A DNA stretch of 64,000 nucleotides. Origin: CAZAPG01 sp964486935. Lineage in GTDB: Bacteria; Chloroflexota; Anaerolineae; 4572-78; J111. Below are positions 44,104 to 52,664 of the stretch, in pieces. The position numbers were made by a program, and so were the translations under genes. The notes beneath the pieces are model-generated. The model was not told the DNA's origin, searched no databases, and worked only from the letters and a program-made list of their open reading frames with translations. Position 1 is the stretch's first letter; every line of letters begins with the position of its first letter. The stretch is from the NCBI GenBank assembly GCA_964486935.1, contig CAZAPG010000013.1, positions 1-64,000 on the forward strand, written 5' to 3'.

Positions 44104-44459
44104 AGCTGGCTCCGGGGTTAGGCTACTGGGTAGCCTGATATTATTTTACTGGATTTACAAGTTGACCCCCATCCACCGCCCCCGACAGAAGAGGGAAGGG
44201 GTATTGCAGATAAGTCGGACAATCCCTACGCCTTTGGCAGCAACGCGAATAAAAACCTGGAGCGTCAAAGTGTACTTTGACGCGCCGACATCATTATCTT
44301 CAAGGGAAAGGGCCAGGGAGCAGGGCCACAAATCTTTCCCTGCCCCCTAAACCCTAACCGGGTGCGTCCAGAATTTTTGGAAAGCATAGGGGGGAATTGG
44401 GGGGATACCCCCCACACCCCCGTCCTCCTAAAATGTCGGACACACCACCCTAACATGAT
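44104..44459. promoter_or_regulatory. Intergenic region with dyad and hairpins between bmpA and the ATPase gene
   Basis: A 356-bp gap without a gene. It holds a near-perfect dyad GCGTCAAAGT-GT-ACTTTGACGC (44262-44283), a GGGGGG/CCCCCC hairpin near 44400-44415, and the decamer A(A/T)GTCGGACA twice (~44213 and ~44433). A processing site, attenuator or operator could set the higher level of binding protein that such importers need; this is inference. Confidence 0.5.
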
Positions 44460-45554
44460 TTATTGAAACGCTGTAACCACCTGAATTTCGCCGCCCAGAA
44501 TTTTCTTTTCGGCTTCATCTACCATAGCTTTTACATCGTCGGGGGTGTGCTGGTCGTAAAATTTGTTGCGAGCCAGCCCAACGCCGCCTTCGGCTATGCC
44601 CAGGGCTTCTATTTGGCCGTAGGGCAGTTCGCCTTTAAGGTGCAGGTCAATAGCCCTAAACAGCGAGTTGTCAACGTTTTTCATCATGGAAGTCAAAATG
44701 CGCTCGGCCTGGCCGGGGTCGGCGTCTTCAACAATCAAGGCCTGGTCAGAGTCAACGCCAATGGCGTAGCGGCCATCTTCTTCGGCGGCTTCAAAAACGC
44801 CCTGGCCGGTGCCGCCGGCAATTTGAAAGACAATATCGGCGCCCTGGCTGTATTGAGCTTTGGTTAGTTCTTTGCCCTTGGCCGGGTCGTTCCAGCTATC
44901 GGCAAACTGGCGAATGACCTGGATATCGGGGTTGGTGTCTTTGGCGCCCTGCTCGTAGCCCACCATAAAATCAAGAATCACCGGAATTTCCTGACCGCCC
45001 ACCGAGCCGATGACCGGCTCCGAGTTGATGCCATCCATACTTTGGGTGGTCATGGCCGCAGCGTAAACGCCGGCCAAGTACGAGCCTTCGTTTTGTTTGT
45101 ACAGCACCGAGTAAACGTTGTCGCACTCACAGCTTTCGTAATTAACCGGCGCGTCAAAAATAACAAACTTTTTGTCGGGATGTTGGGGGGCCACCTTCTC
45201 CAGATAAGAAATCATCTGAAAGGTGCCGACAATCATCATATCGTACTCTTCATTTTCGGCGGCGTCAACCAGCGCGGCTTCCCACTGGGTTTCATCCAGC
45301 CCGGCCTCAATGGTTTTGGCCTCGATGCCCAGCTCGCTTTTGGCCCGGTCTATGCCGCGTTGGGCCGAGTCAAAAAAGGATTTATCGCCCAGCACGCCGT
45401 TGATAAACAGCACTACTTTCAACGGCTCCTGGCCGCCGGAGTCGCCCCCGCCAGAGTCGCCACTGCTGCCGGCGGTACTGCCACCTCCCCCGCAGGCGGC
45501 TAACAATAGGGTAATGACCAAAATGGTTAGCAGAGATATTAATTTTCGACTCAT
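44460..45554 (-). CDS. BMP-family nucleoside-binding lipoprotein
   Basis: 364 aa from the ATG at 45554, which follows AGGAGG; a TTG extension is rejected. Signal peptide with lipobox LLLAACGGGG (Cys21) and a Gly/Ser linker. The substrate-binding fold has the BMP motifs VVLFINGVLGDKSFFDSAQRGID, MIVGTFQM, SYLAGVYAAAMT and GADIVFQIAGGTGQGVFEAA. BmpA/PnrA-type proteins bind purine or pyrimidine nucleosides for the Nup-type importer encoded next. Confidence 0.94.
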   Translation of the reverse strand: MSRKLISLLTILVITLLLAACGGGGSTAGSSGDSGGGDSGGQEPLKVVLFINGVLGDKSFFDSAQRGIDRAKSELGIEAKTIEAGLDETQWEAALVDAAENEEYDMMIVGTFQMISYLEKVAPQHPDKKFVIFDAPVNYESCECDNVYSVLYKQNEGSYLAGVYAAAMTTQSMDGINSEPVIGSVGGQEIPVILDFMVGYEQGAKDTNPDIQVIRQFADSWNDPAKGKELTKAQYSQGADIVFQIAGGTGQGVFEAAEEDGRYAIGVDSDQALIVEDADPGQAERILTSMMKNVDNSLFRAIDLHLKGELPYGQIEALGIAEGGVGLARNKFYDQHTPDDVKAMVDEAEKKILGGEIQVVTAFQ

Positions 45555-45653
45555 CTTTAGGTCTCCTCCTGATTTTGAGTCTGTGGGTAAATTTTGGTAA
45601 ACCGATTTGCCATGCCGATACAGGTTATTTTTTATTGACACACCTCCTTACCA

Positions 45654-46592
45654 TTAATGATGAACGGCCATTTGCAGTAATTTTTGAAACTGCTGCGGAT
45701 TTATCCGGCGGATTATCCGGGTGTTGGCGGGTTGGCGGCTGCGCGGGCGATAATCTACCACGGTTTGGCCCCGGGTCAGGCTGTTGCCACACTCTACCTG
45801 TAGCCAACGGGCTTCTTGATAATCGACAATTTCGGGGGCCAGGGCTACCGCCGCGGCCAGCGGGTCGGGCCAAAGCAGGCCAGAAAAGCCATAGTGCTCT
45901 AAAACCTGGCGAATGTGAGCCGTCATACCCTGCATAAATTTGGCGGCATCTGTTTGGCCGGCAATTAGCTCATCCCAGGCTTCAGCCTTAAGCGGGTGGG
46001 CCAGGGTTGTTTCCCAAGAGACGAGTTCGGCCTGCAAACCAAGCCGGCTACAGCTATCAAATACTATTTTGGCTGCTTCCGGGTCTACGCCAATATTAAA
46101 TTCGGTGGGGGGGGTGGTATTGCCGCGGCCATCTACCGCGCCGCCCATAATAATTAGCCGGTTGAAGTGGTTGAGCAGTTGCGGCTCCAGGCGAATAGCC
46201 AGGGCAATGTTGGTCAGCGGCCCCAGGGTGAGCAGCGCCAATTGGCCGGAGCGCCGGCGGGCCAGTTGAATTAAGGCCAGACTGGCATGCCGGGGTTGAA
46301 CAGGCCGGCCGGGCTGGCTGCGGCTCATGCCGCCCAGCCCATCGGTAGCGTGTATTTCGGCAGCATCCTGGGGAGTATATTGCAGCAATGGGCTGGCGCA
46401 ACCCTGATAAATGGGAATATCGGGCGCGTCGACTACGTTTAAGATTACGCCCACATTGTGGGTTGCCTGCGCCAAAGAAACGTTGCCAACAACGGTTGTA
46501 ATTGCCTCAATTTGGGCCTGTGGGTAGGCCAGCACCATTAGCAAGGCAATAGCGTCGTCAATGCCTGCGTCGGTATCAATAATTAATTTCAT
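45654..46592 (-). CDS. Nucleoside hydrolase (WPD type)
   Basis: 312 aa. It begins LIIDTDAGIDDAIALLMVL, with TVVGNVSLAQATHNV, LLTLGPLTNIALAIRLEP and MGGAVDGRGNTTPPTEFNIGVDPEAA. The leaving-group position reads LLWPDPLAAA, with Pro before Asp. The ATG overlaps the ribokinase TGA (ATGA), so hydrolase and ribokinase are produced together: one frees ribose, the other phosphorylates it. Confidence 0.93.
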   Translation of the reverse strand: MKLIIDTDAGIDDAIALLMVLAYPQAQIEAITTVVGNVSLAQATHNVGVILNVVDAPDIPIYQGCASPLLQYTPQDAAEIHATDGLGGMSRSQPGRPVQPRHASLALIQLARRRSGQLALLTLGPLTNIALAIRLEPQLLNHFNRLIIMGGAVDGRGNTTPPTEFNIGVDPEAAKIVFDSCSRLGLQAELVSWETTLAHPLKAEAWDELIAGQTDAAKFMQGMTAHIRQVLEHYGFSGLLWPDPLAAAVALAPEIVDYQEARWLQVECGNSLTRGQTVVDYRPRSRQPANTRIIRRINPQQFQKLLQMAVHH

Positions 46593-47527
46593 TCGACTCC
46601 ATTGTCGCGCAAAAATGTATCAAATTCTGCTCGTTCCGGCATCGAGGGTTGCGCGCCGGCTTTGGTGGCCGATAAGGCTCCGGCGGCAGCGCCCCATTGA
46701 ATAGCCGTTTCAAGGCCGCAACCCTCAATCAGGGCGGTGGCCAGGCCGCCGTTAAAAGCGTCGCCGGCAGCAACGGTATCAACAGCTTTAACCGTAAAGG
46801 CCGGCACAAATCCCTGGTCAATATCACCCGCCGCTTGCCGGGCGTAGCACACGCCCAAGGCCCCCATTTTTACAATGGCGGTTTTGACGCCTTTTTTCAG
46901 CAGCGCCGTGGCCGCCCGCAGCCCGTCGTTTTTGGATTTTACCGCAAAGCCAACCAGTTGGGCGGCTTCAACCTCGTTGGGGGTAATGATATCAACCGCG
47001 GCAAATAGCTGGGGGGGCAGGTCATCAGGCGCGGGCGCCGGGTCGAGCACAACGGCGACGCCCTGTTGATGAGCCATTTTGGCGGCTGCCATTGTGGCCT
47101 CTAAGGGAACCTCCAACTGAAGCAACAGCACTTGAGCCGGGGCAAGGTGTTGACTCAGGCGGTCAATATCTGCCTGCCCCACCCGGCCATTGGCGCCGGG
47201 GATAATGATGATGTTGTTCTGCGCGAGGTCATCTACGGCAATAATGGCCACGCCGGAGGAAATTTGCTCGTCAACCAGAATGGCGTTGGTGTTGACTCCC
47301 GCTTTTGCCAGCTTTTGCCGAAGTTCCCGGCCAAAGCTGTCGCCACCAACGCGGCCAACCATAGTGGTGGGCGTTCCTAAACGGGCCGCTGCCACGGCTT
47401 GATTGGCCCCTTTGCCGCCGGGGGCGGTAAAAAATTGGTGGCCGGTAATGGTCTCGGCAGGCGCGGGTAAACGAGGGGTTCTGGCCACCAAATCCATATT
47501 GATACTGCCAAAAACCAATAGCGTCAT
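46589..47527 (-). CDS. rbsK: Ribokinase
   Basis: 312 aa from the ATG at 47527, with GAGG upstream. It phosphorylates D-ribose to ribose 5-phosphate, feeding the pentose phosphate pathway. Motifs: GSINMDLVARTPRLPAPGET-like N terminus, PGGKGANQAVAAARLG, ITPNEVEAAQLVG, and DTVAAGDAFNGG with the catalytic Asp. First gene of the nucleoside operon, ~100 nt after a strong promoter. Confidence 0.95.
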   Translation of the reverse strand: MTLLVFGSINMDLVARTPRLPAPAETITGHQFFTAPGGKGANQAVAAARLGTPTTMVGRVGGDSFGRELRQKLAKAGVNTNAILVDEQISSGVAIIAVDDLAQNNIIIIPGANGRVGQADIDRLSQHLAPAQVLLLQLEVPLEATMAAAKMAHQQGVAVVLDPAPAPDDLPPQLFAAVDIITPNEVEAAQLVGFAVKSKNDGLRAATALLKKGVKTAIVKMGALGVCYARQAAGDIDQGFVPAFTVKAVDTVAAGDAFNGGLATALIEGCGLETAIQWGAAAGALSATKAGAQPSMPERAEFDTFLRDNGVE

Positions 47528-47578
47528 CAATTACCTCAGCCGGGTACAGAAGCTATCCAAAACTTTCAGACAGGCTCC

Positions 47579-47601
47579 GGGCGCAACAAAATTGTGCGCC
47601 C
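47579..47601 (-). promoter_or_regulatory. Leader hairpin of the nucleoside operon
   Basis: GGGCGCA/TGCGCCC with a 9-nt A/T-rich loop lies about 30 nt after the predicted start and ~55 nt before rbsK. It has no U-tract directly after it, so it may be an operator dyad or mRNA-stability hairpin rather than a terminator. Confidence 0.45.
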
Positions 47602-47635
47602 GTTAATTAGAGGAGTAGATGAAACAACGCCTCTC

Positions 47636-47663
47636 ATTATAGTAGAAACAGGGGCTGTGTCAA
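47636..47663 (-). promoter_or_regulatory. Consensus promoter of the nucleoside operon
   Basis: On the minus strand a perfect TTGACA (47658-47663), a 16-bp spacer and a perfect TATAAT (47636-47641). The predicted start is near 47629. Confidence 0.85.
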
Positions 47664-47675
47664 AGAAAATTTGCA

Positions 47676-47708
47676 AATAAAAAAGCCCACAGCGCAGGCC
47701 GTGGACTT
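47676..47708 (-). terminator. Terminator of the 47728 radical SAM gene
   Basis: On the minus strand AAGTCCAC-GGC pairs with GCT-GTGGGCTT around a CTGC loop, followed by TTTTTTATT. It separates this gene from the nucleoside operon promoter. Confidence 0.88.
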
Positions 47709-47727
47709 TGGGTTTGGAGGGGTAAAC

Positions 47728-49170
47728 TCAGGCTTCCATTTGTAAAAAGTGACGGGCGTTTTCCCAAATTATTTTGGGCGTAATTTTAATGGGGTGAACC
47801 CGGCGGGTAATGGCCCAACCTTTCCAGAGCTTGTGAACCCACCAGTAAACCGTATCGGTGAGTTTGTTGCGGGGGGCTTTGACCAAAACACGGATGACCG
47901 GCTCCAGCCAGGGGAACTCGACGCCAATGGCAAACCAGCGCTGCAAGTTTTCCATTTGATGCTTTTCTTTTTCGCTCCGCACCAAAATGGAGCTGTCCCA
48001 GGCAATGGCCCCGATATCTTCAAAACTGCCGGCCATGTGGCCGTTCTTTTTGGTAAACTCGCCCAGTTCTGTGGCCGGGTAGGGCTGAAACAGAAAGGCG
48101 TGGGCATACTTTACCCTGGCCTCGGCGTTGAGGCGCATGGTGTCAAAATCATCTTCGAGGGTGCCGGTGGGCAGGGCCAAAATATTGGTGGCGGTTAAAT
48201 TGATGCCGGCCTCGTGCAGCATCCGGCCAGATTCGATGATGGTTTCACGCGACATTTTGCGCTTGAGTAAATCGTTGCGCAGCCTGTCGTTGCCGGCCTC
48301 AATGCCCATGCTGACGGTATTGGCCCCGGCTTTTTTGAGCAGGGCCACCTTCTCCGGCGTAATCAGGTTGGAGCGCACATTGGCAAAAAAGGGCAGTCCC
48401 ACCTCTTTGGGAAACTTTTCGGCAAACTCTTCCAGCCAATCCACAAAAATAATGAACAGGTCATCCAAAAAAACAACTTGCTCCAGCGAGTAATGGTCGC
48501 GCACCCAGTTGACTTCCTCGATGACGGAGTCGACGCTGCGCTGGTAGCCGCGTTTTTCGCGGGTGTAAATTTGATACCAGGCGTGGTTAAAGCAGTAAGT
48601 ACAGTTGTACGGGCAACCCCGGCTGGCCATAAAGTGTTTGATGGGGCTGCGGCTGGTAGGCATGTGCTTGCTGTAGATAAGGTCACGGTCGGGCATGGGC
48701 AGGTCGCCTAATTTGCGAATCAGGGGGCGCACCGGGTTTTTGACGATTTCGCCATCAACCTTGAACCACCAGTTGGGGATATCGGGGTGAAAGCCGCCGT
48801 TGTCCAGCGCGTTGGCCAGGTCAACCATCGGGCCTTCGCCCTCGCCCACGCAAACGCCATCCACATAATCTTCTTGAATCATGTCCGGGAAAAAGGTGGG
48901 GTGCGGCCCCCCAAAGACCGACATGGCTTTGTGCCCGTTTAATGACTGGCGAATGGCCCGATTGAGTTTGAAGTAGTAGTGCTGCGAGCCGGTCATCATG
49001 CTGTAGCCAATGATATCGGGCTGGTATTTTTGGGCAAACTGCACCGGGTTTTCCTGGGCGGCAATGGTAAGCTGAACGTCGTGTCCGGCTTCTTTGAGCA
49101 CCGCCGACATTGACATGATGCCCTGCGGTTCGTAATCGATTTGTTTTTCTACCCATAAAACTTTTGCCAC
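47728..49170 (-). CDS. B12-binding-type radical SAM protein
   Basis: 480 aa, GTG start preceded by AGGAGG. The N-terminal ~150 residues resemble a cobalamin-binding Rossmann domain (SVFGGPHPTFFP, CVGEGEGPMVDLANAL). The radical SAM domain has GCPYNCTYCFNHAW (CxxxCxxC) and SMGIEAGNDRLRNDLLKRKMS. The C-terminal ~100 residues are basic and may be membrane-associated. The substrate is unknown; relatives methylate or rearrange lipids and natural products. It has its own consensus promoter and terminator, so it is a single-gene unit. Confidence 0.88.
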   Translation of the reverse strand: MAKVLWVEKQIDYEPQGIMSMSAVLKEAGHDVQLTIAAQENPVQFAQKYQPDIIGYSMMTGSQHYYFKLNRAIRQSLNGHKAMSVFGGPHPTFFPDMIQEDYVDGVCVGEGEGPMVDLANALDNGGFHPDIPNWWFKVDGEIVKNPVRPLIRKLGDLPMPDRDLIYSKHMPTSRSPIKHFMASRGCPYNCTYCFNHAWYQIYTREKRGYQRSVDSVIEEVNWVRDHYSLEQVVFLDDLFIIFVDWLEEFAEKFPKEVGLPFFANVRSNLITPEKVALLKKAGANTVSMGIEAGNDRLRNDLLKRKMSRETIIESGRMLHEAGINLTATNILALPTGTLEDDFDTMRLNAEARVKYAHAFLFQPYPATELGEFTKKNGHMAGSFEDIGAIAWDSSILVRSEKEKHQMENLQRWFAIGVEFPWLEPVIRVLVKAPRNKLTDTVYWWVHKLWKGWAITRRVHPIKITPKIIWENARHFLQMEA

Positions 49171-49221
49171 GGGTGTTCCTCCTTAACAAGGCCATTTGTG
49201 AACGGCTTAACAGATGGGCTG

Positions 49222-49249
49222 ATTATAGAATAAAGCTGTTATTTGTCAA
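49222..49249 (-). promoter_or_regulatory. Consensus promoter of the 47728 radical SAM gene
   Basis: TTGACA (49244-49249), a 16-bp spacer and TATAAT (49222-49227) on the minus strand. It resembles the nucleoside-operon promoter in spacing and boxes. Confidence 0.82.
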
Positions 49250-49288
49250 CTTTTTTGTTTTTTTATAAATTTTTTGCTAAAAAATCGC

Positions 49289-51370
49289 TTATTCGGTCCA
49301 GCTAATGCGCTCTTCGGCCCACCCCCGGCTGGCAAAGGTGTCGGAACCTACAAAGCCATCGGGGGAACCTTGCATGGTAAAGAGCTGGCTGATACCTTTG
49401 CCATCGGGCGTCATCACCCAAATGGCCCAAATCCCGCCCCGGTCGCTCACAAAAGCAATGGCGTTACCGTTGGGCGACCAGGCCGGCAAGCCATCTTGCG
49501 ACTCGTTAGTGGTAAGTTGCTGCAAATTTGAGCCATCGACATTGGCGACGTAAATATCCCAGTTTCCTTCGCGGCGAGACATAAAAGCCACTTTTTGGCC
49601 ATCGGGCGAGAGAATGGGAGCGGTATCTTCTTCTACATTGGTGATGGTTTGCATGTCGTCAAAATTTGTGTTTGACAACCGTAGCCCAAAGGCGGTGTTG
49701 CCCCACCCTTTAAAAACAAGCCGGTTATCAGGGCCAACCGAGGGGTACTCACCTTCGCCAATAACTGCGCCGTCGCTGCGCTCTTCGGTAGCGCCAACCT
49801 TTATCAGTTGCGACTTGCGGTCGCCGGAGCGACGGGTGAGCAAGATGATTTCCGAGCCGTCGGAACTCCAGGTTGGGAGCTGGTCTTCAATAAAGCCGCC
49901 CACAACAACCGCGTTGGCCCCAGACACGTCCATGGTCATAATGCCTCGCGTGGCGTTATCCCAGGAGTGGAAGGCAATTTTTGAGCCATCGGGGCTGTAG
50001 GCCGGCTGGCTGGCGTGGGCGCGGAAAAAGCGGGTTTCGCCGCTGGCCACGTCGCCGGTGTAAATATCGTAATCGGTGCCGTTAAAAACCGGGTAGGCAA
50101 TGGTTCCCACCAGCGCCGAGCGCGGCACCACCTGCGGCGCGGGAATCAACGCCGGGCGGGTGGGGGTTGGCGTGGGTTCAAGCGTTGGCGTGGGCGTTGG
50201 CTGGTCTCCGGCTTCGGCATCCAGCGCGGCCAGCGGCGTGCCGGCGGCCAGCTTCAGATCCCTATCCATGTTGATGACGCCCAGCCCCAGCACTACGGGT
50301 TGCAGGTCGGGCACGTCAAAAACCAGTTCCAGGTCGTAGGCGCCAATTTCAAGCTCAAACACCAGGCTGCCGGGCACGCTGCCGCCGGGCGTCAGGGCCA
50401 AATCTTCAAAGCGGTTGATGGCCCCCAACTGGCGCAGGTAATTTTCGCTGGTGTTCGAGCCGGCTTCGGCAAAGGTTTGGCCGCCGCGAGTTCTGAGCGA
50501 AAAGTTGCTGATAGAAAAGACAAAGGGGATATTCCCCGAATTTCTGGCCCGCACGTCGATAAAAATATAGGCCCGGTTGGTGCTGGGCGAGGCCCCGAAA
50601 ATGATGGGGCTGACCTGCACTTCTTCAACTTCCAGCACGGGGATAGCTAACTGCGGCCCCGACGGGGTAGGGGTCGGCGTAGGCCCCCCGGCCAGCGATT
50701 GGGATTCCAGACTGCCGTCGCCCCGCCCGCCGGAGGTGGGTGTTTCTGCGGGCGCAGCCGGCGACTCGACGGCGGCGGGTTGTTCGGCCACATCTTTGGG
50801 CTGGGCGGAGCGGTTGGCAAAAATCAAAAAGATGATGCCCACTAAAATTACCAGCAGCAGCACCGCGCCCAGCCCCATGGCCCAGGGCAACAAAGGCGTT
50901 GACGGTCGCCGGGCCGGGGCCGGTTGGGGAGGGGGCATTGGAGCCGGCGCGGGAGGCGGCGGCACTACGCTGGCGCGGGTCGCTTCGCGCTGCTGGCGGG
51001 TCATGGCAATGGTTGACTGGGCGCTGACCGGTTTTTCCCAAACCAGCCGGGTTTCGGCCATTTGAATGGTTTGGCCGGGGGTAATTTTGCTCCACGTTTC
51101 GGGCGTTATTTTGGCCTCGTTGACCAGAGTGCCGTTGGCGCTGCCCAGGTCTTTAATTTCCATCACCGAACCGGCCCGCCGAATTTCGGCGTGATAGCGC
51201 GAGGCGCGGGGGTCAACCAAAATAACGTCGTTGTCCAGTTCCCGGCCTATTTTTAAGACAACGTCTTCCCCTTCGGGGATGGGGATTTTTTCAGAGCGGC
51301 CATCGGAGTGTTTGACAATCAGATGGTCTTGAAATTGGTCATCCTGCGGATTGGTGGGTGCTTGAGACAT
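49289..51370 (-). CDS. FHA-domain, single-TM, PD40-propeller protein
   Basis: 693 aa. N-terminal FHA domain (~25-110) with GRELDNDVILVDPRASRYHAEI and LGSANGTLVNE, which binds phospho-threonine. A Pro-rich linker and one TM helix (~165-190, LPWAMGLGAVLLLVILVGIIF) follow. Outside lie a beta-sandwich-like region, a Thr/Pro linker and ~280 residues of PD40 repeats. The last propeller blades closely resemble those of the 24394 protein. The inferred role is linking Ser/Thr-kinase signalling inside to an extracytoplasmic sensor; no kinase is encoded in the window. Confidence 0.82.
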   Translation of the reverse strand: MSQAPTNPQDDQFQDHLIVKHSDGRSEKIPIPEGEDVVLKIGRELDNDVILVDPRASRYHAEIRRAGSVMEIKDLGSANGTLVNEAKITPETWSKITPGQTIQMAETRLVWEKPVSAQSTIAMTRQQREATRASVVPPPPAPAPMPPPQPAPARRPSTPLLPWAMGLGAVLLLVILVGIIFLIFANRSAQPKDVAEQPAAVESPAAPAETPTSGGRGDGSLESQSLAGGPTPTPTPSGPQLAIPVLEVEEVQVSPIIFGASPSTNRAYIFIDVRARNSGNIPFVFSISNFSLRTRGGQTFAEAGSNTSENYLRQLGAINRFEDLALTPGGSVPGSLVFELEIGAYDLELVFDVPDLQPVVLGLGVINMDRDLKLAAGTPLAALDAEAGDQPTPTPTLEPTPTPTRPALIPAPQVVPRSALVGTIAYPVFNGTDYDIYTGDVASGETRFFRAHASQPAYSPDGSKIAFHSWDNATRGIMTMDVSGANAVVVGGFIEDQLPTWSSDGSEIILLTRRSGDRKSQLIKVGATEERSDGAVIGEGEYPSVGPDNRLVFKGWGNTAFGLRLSNTNFDDMQTITNVEEDTAPILSPDGQKVAFMSRREGNWDIYVANVDGSNLQQLTTNESQDGLPAWSPNGNAIAFVSDRGGIWAIWVMTPDGKGISQLFTMQGSPDGFVGSDTFASRGWAEERISWTE

Positions 51371-51503
51371 CTCGCTTCCTTGTGTTTAAATTAGAGCTTA
51401 TTGGAAATAAGCCCGATGAATAAAAACAACCAAAGTTTTTTAATTTTTATCTGCGTAATCTGCGGATAAATTCCTAAATTATACTTCAAGGTAACAATTT
51501 GGA

Positions 51504-52664
51504 TTACTTAAATCCTAAAATGGTAACACTATGCTCGTTGGTGTTGGCTACATAGACCCAGCCATTGGCCGGATTCACGCCAATGCCATACGGATACCAA
51601 CCGACTTGATAGGTTGTCAACACTTCTGTACCCTGAATGGCTGTAACCGAGTTATCAGAGAGGTTTGTCACGTATACATTCCCTGTATACGGGTCTATCG
51701 CCATTTTGCTTGGCTCTCGACCAACCGGCACCCGGTCGTAAACGACCAGTGCGCCGTCCAGCGACTCGGCCGGGCGAACCACCACGACCTCTTGACGCAC
51801 AAAGTCAAGCACATAAACATCGCCCGTAGTAGGATGGACTTTCAATTTGTCTACCGAACCACGATCTCCTTCTACTTTGACCTGCTCAATCAGCTTGCCT
51901 TCTCTAAAACGGTGCAGATCATAATTGGCCGGAGAGCGAGCCAACACATAAACATCGCCGGTACGAGGGTCAGCCTCTAAAGAGGTCACAGTAGCGCCCA
52001 CATTGTAGCGGGTGATCTCTTTCAATTCCTTGATCACAATCACATCGCCGCCCACTGCTCCCACGTAAACATAGCCATTTATCGGATCAGCCGTAACATA
52101 TTTAGTTAATGTTCGGCCCAACGGAATAACGCCGACAATTCTAGGACCATTCAGAACCGTTACATTGCCTTCAATCCCAGCCAGGCCATCTGGTCCTATT
52201 TTTTTACTGCCACCAGTAACCACATAGGCCCAACCGCTATGCGGTTCAACAGTTACATCAGTCGGTGACCTTCCAGCTACATCTAGTGTTTCAACAACAT
52301 TTTTGCCTTGAATAATCGAAACGCTATTTCCATACTCATTGGTCACATACGTCCAATCGTGTTCAACATCTATGGCTATTGCCGGTCTTGATTGCTCTCC
52401 AACTGATAAAACTGTTATGAATTGATCTTTTTGAAAGACCGAGACCCGGCCAAAATGTGAACTAGCGACATAGACATAACCTGTTTCAGGATTAGCGGTA
52501 ATAACATTAGGGCTACCCGCATCAGGTAACAAGGAGACGGTATCTATTGGCCGCGGTATTTTCGACAATGGTAACGATTGGCTACAGCCAACCAGTAGTA
52601 GATTTAATATTAAGACAGCCCTGCAAACGAAATAATGAGGCGGTACAATAAATTTAGACAACAT
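51504..52664 (-). CDS. Secreted YVTN-type beta-propeller lipoprotein
   Basis: 386 aa. A signal segment with lipobox (LLLVGCSQ) is followed by about seven repeats of ~45 residues with GYVYV/GNVYVTNL motifs (YVTN/40-residue repeat, YncE-like). These propellers bind partners or DNA and are common surface proteins. The ATG shares one base with the stop of the preceding gene (TAATG), so it is coupled to the glycosidase-like gene. The region is less GC-rich than neighbouring DNA. Confidence 0.82.
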   Translation of the reverse strand: MLSKFIVPPHYFVCRAVLILNLLLVGCSQSLPLSKIPRPIDTVSLLPDAGSPNVITANPETGYVYVASSHFGRVSVFQKDQFITVLSVGEQSRPAIAIDVEHDWTYVTNEYGNSVSIIQGKNVVETLDVAGRSPTDVTVEPHSGWAYVVTGGSKKIGPDGLAGIEGNVTVLNGPRIVGVIPLGRTLTKYVTADPINGYVYVGAVGGDVIVIKELKEITRYNVGATVTSLEADPRTGDVYVLARSPANYDLHRFREGKLIEQVKVEGDRGSVDKLKVHPTTGDVYVLDFVRQEVVVVRPAESLDGALVVYDRVPVGREPSKMAIDPYTGNVYVTNLSDNSVTAIQGTEVLTTYQVGWYPYGIGVNPANGWVYVANTNEHSVTILGFK

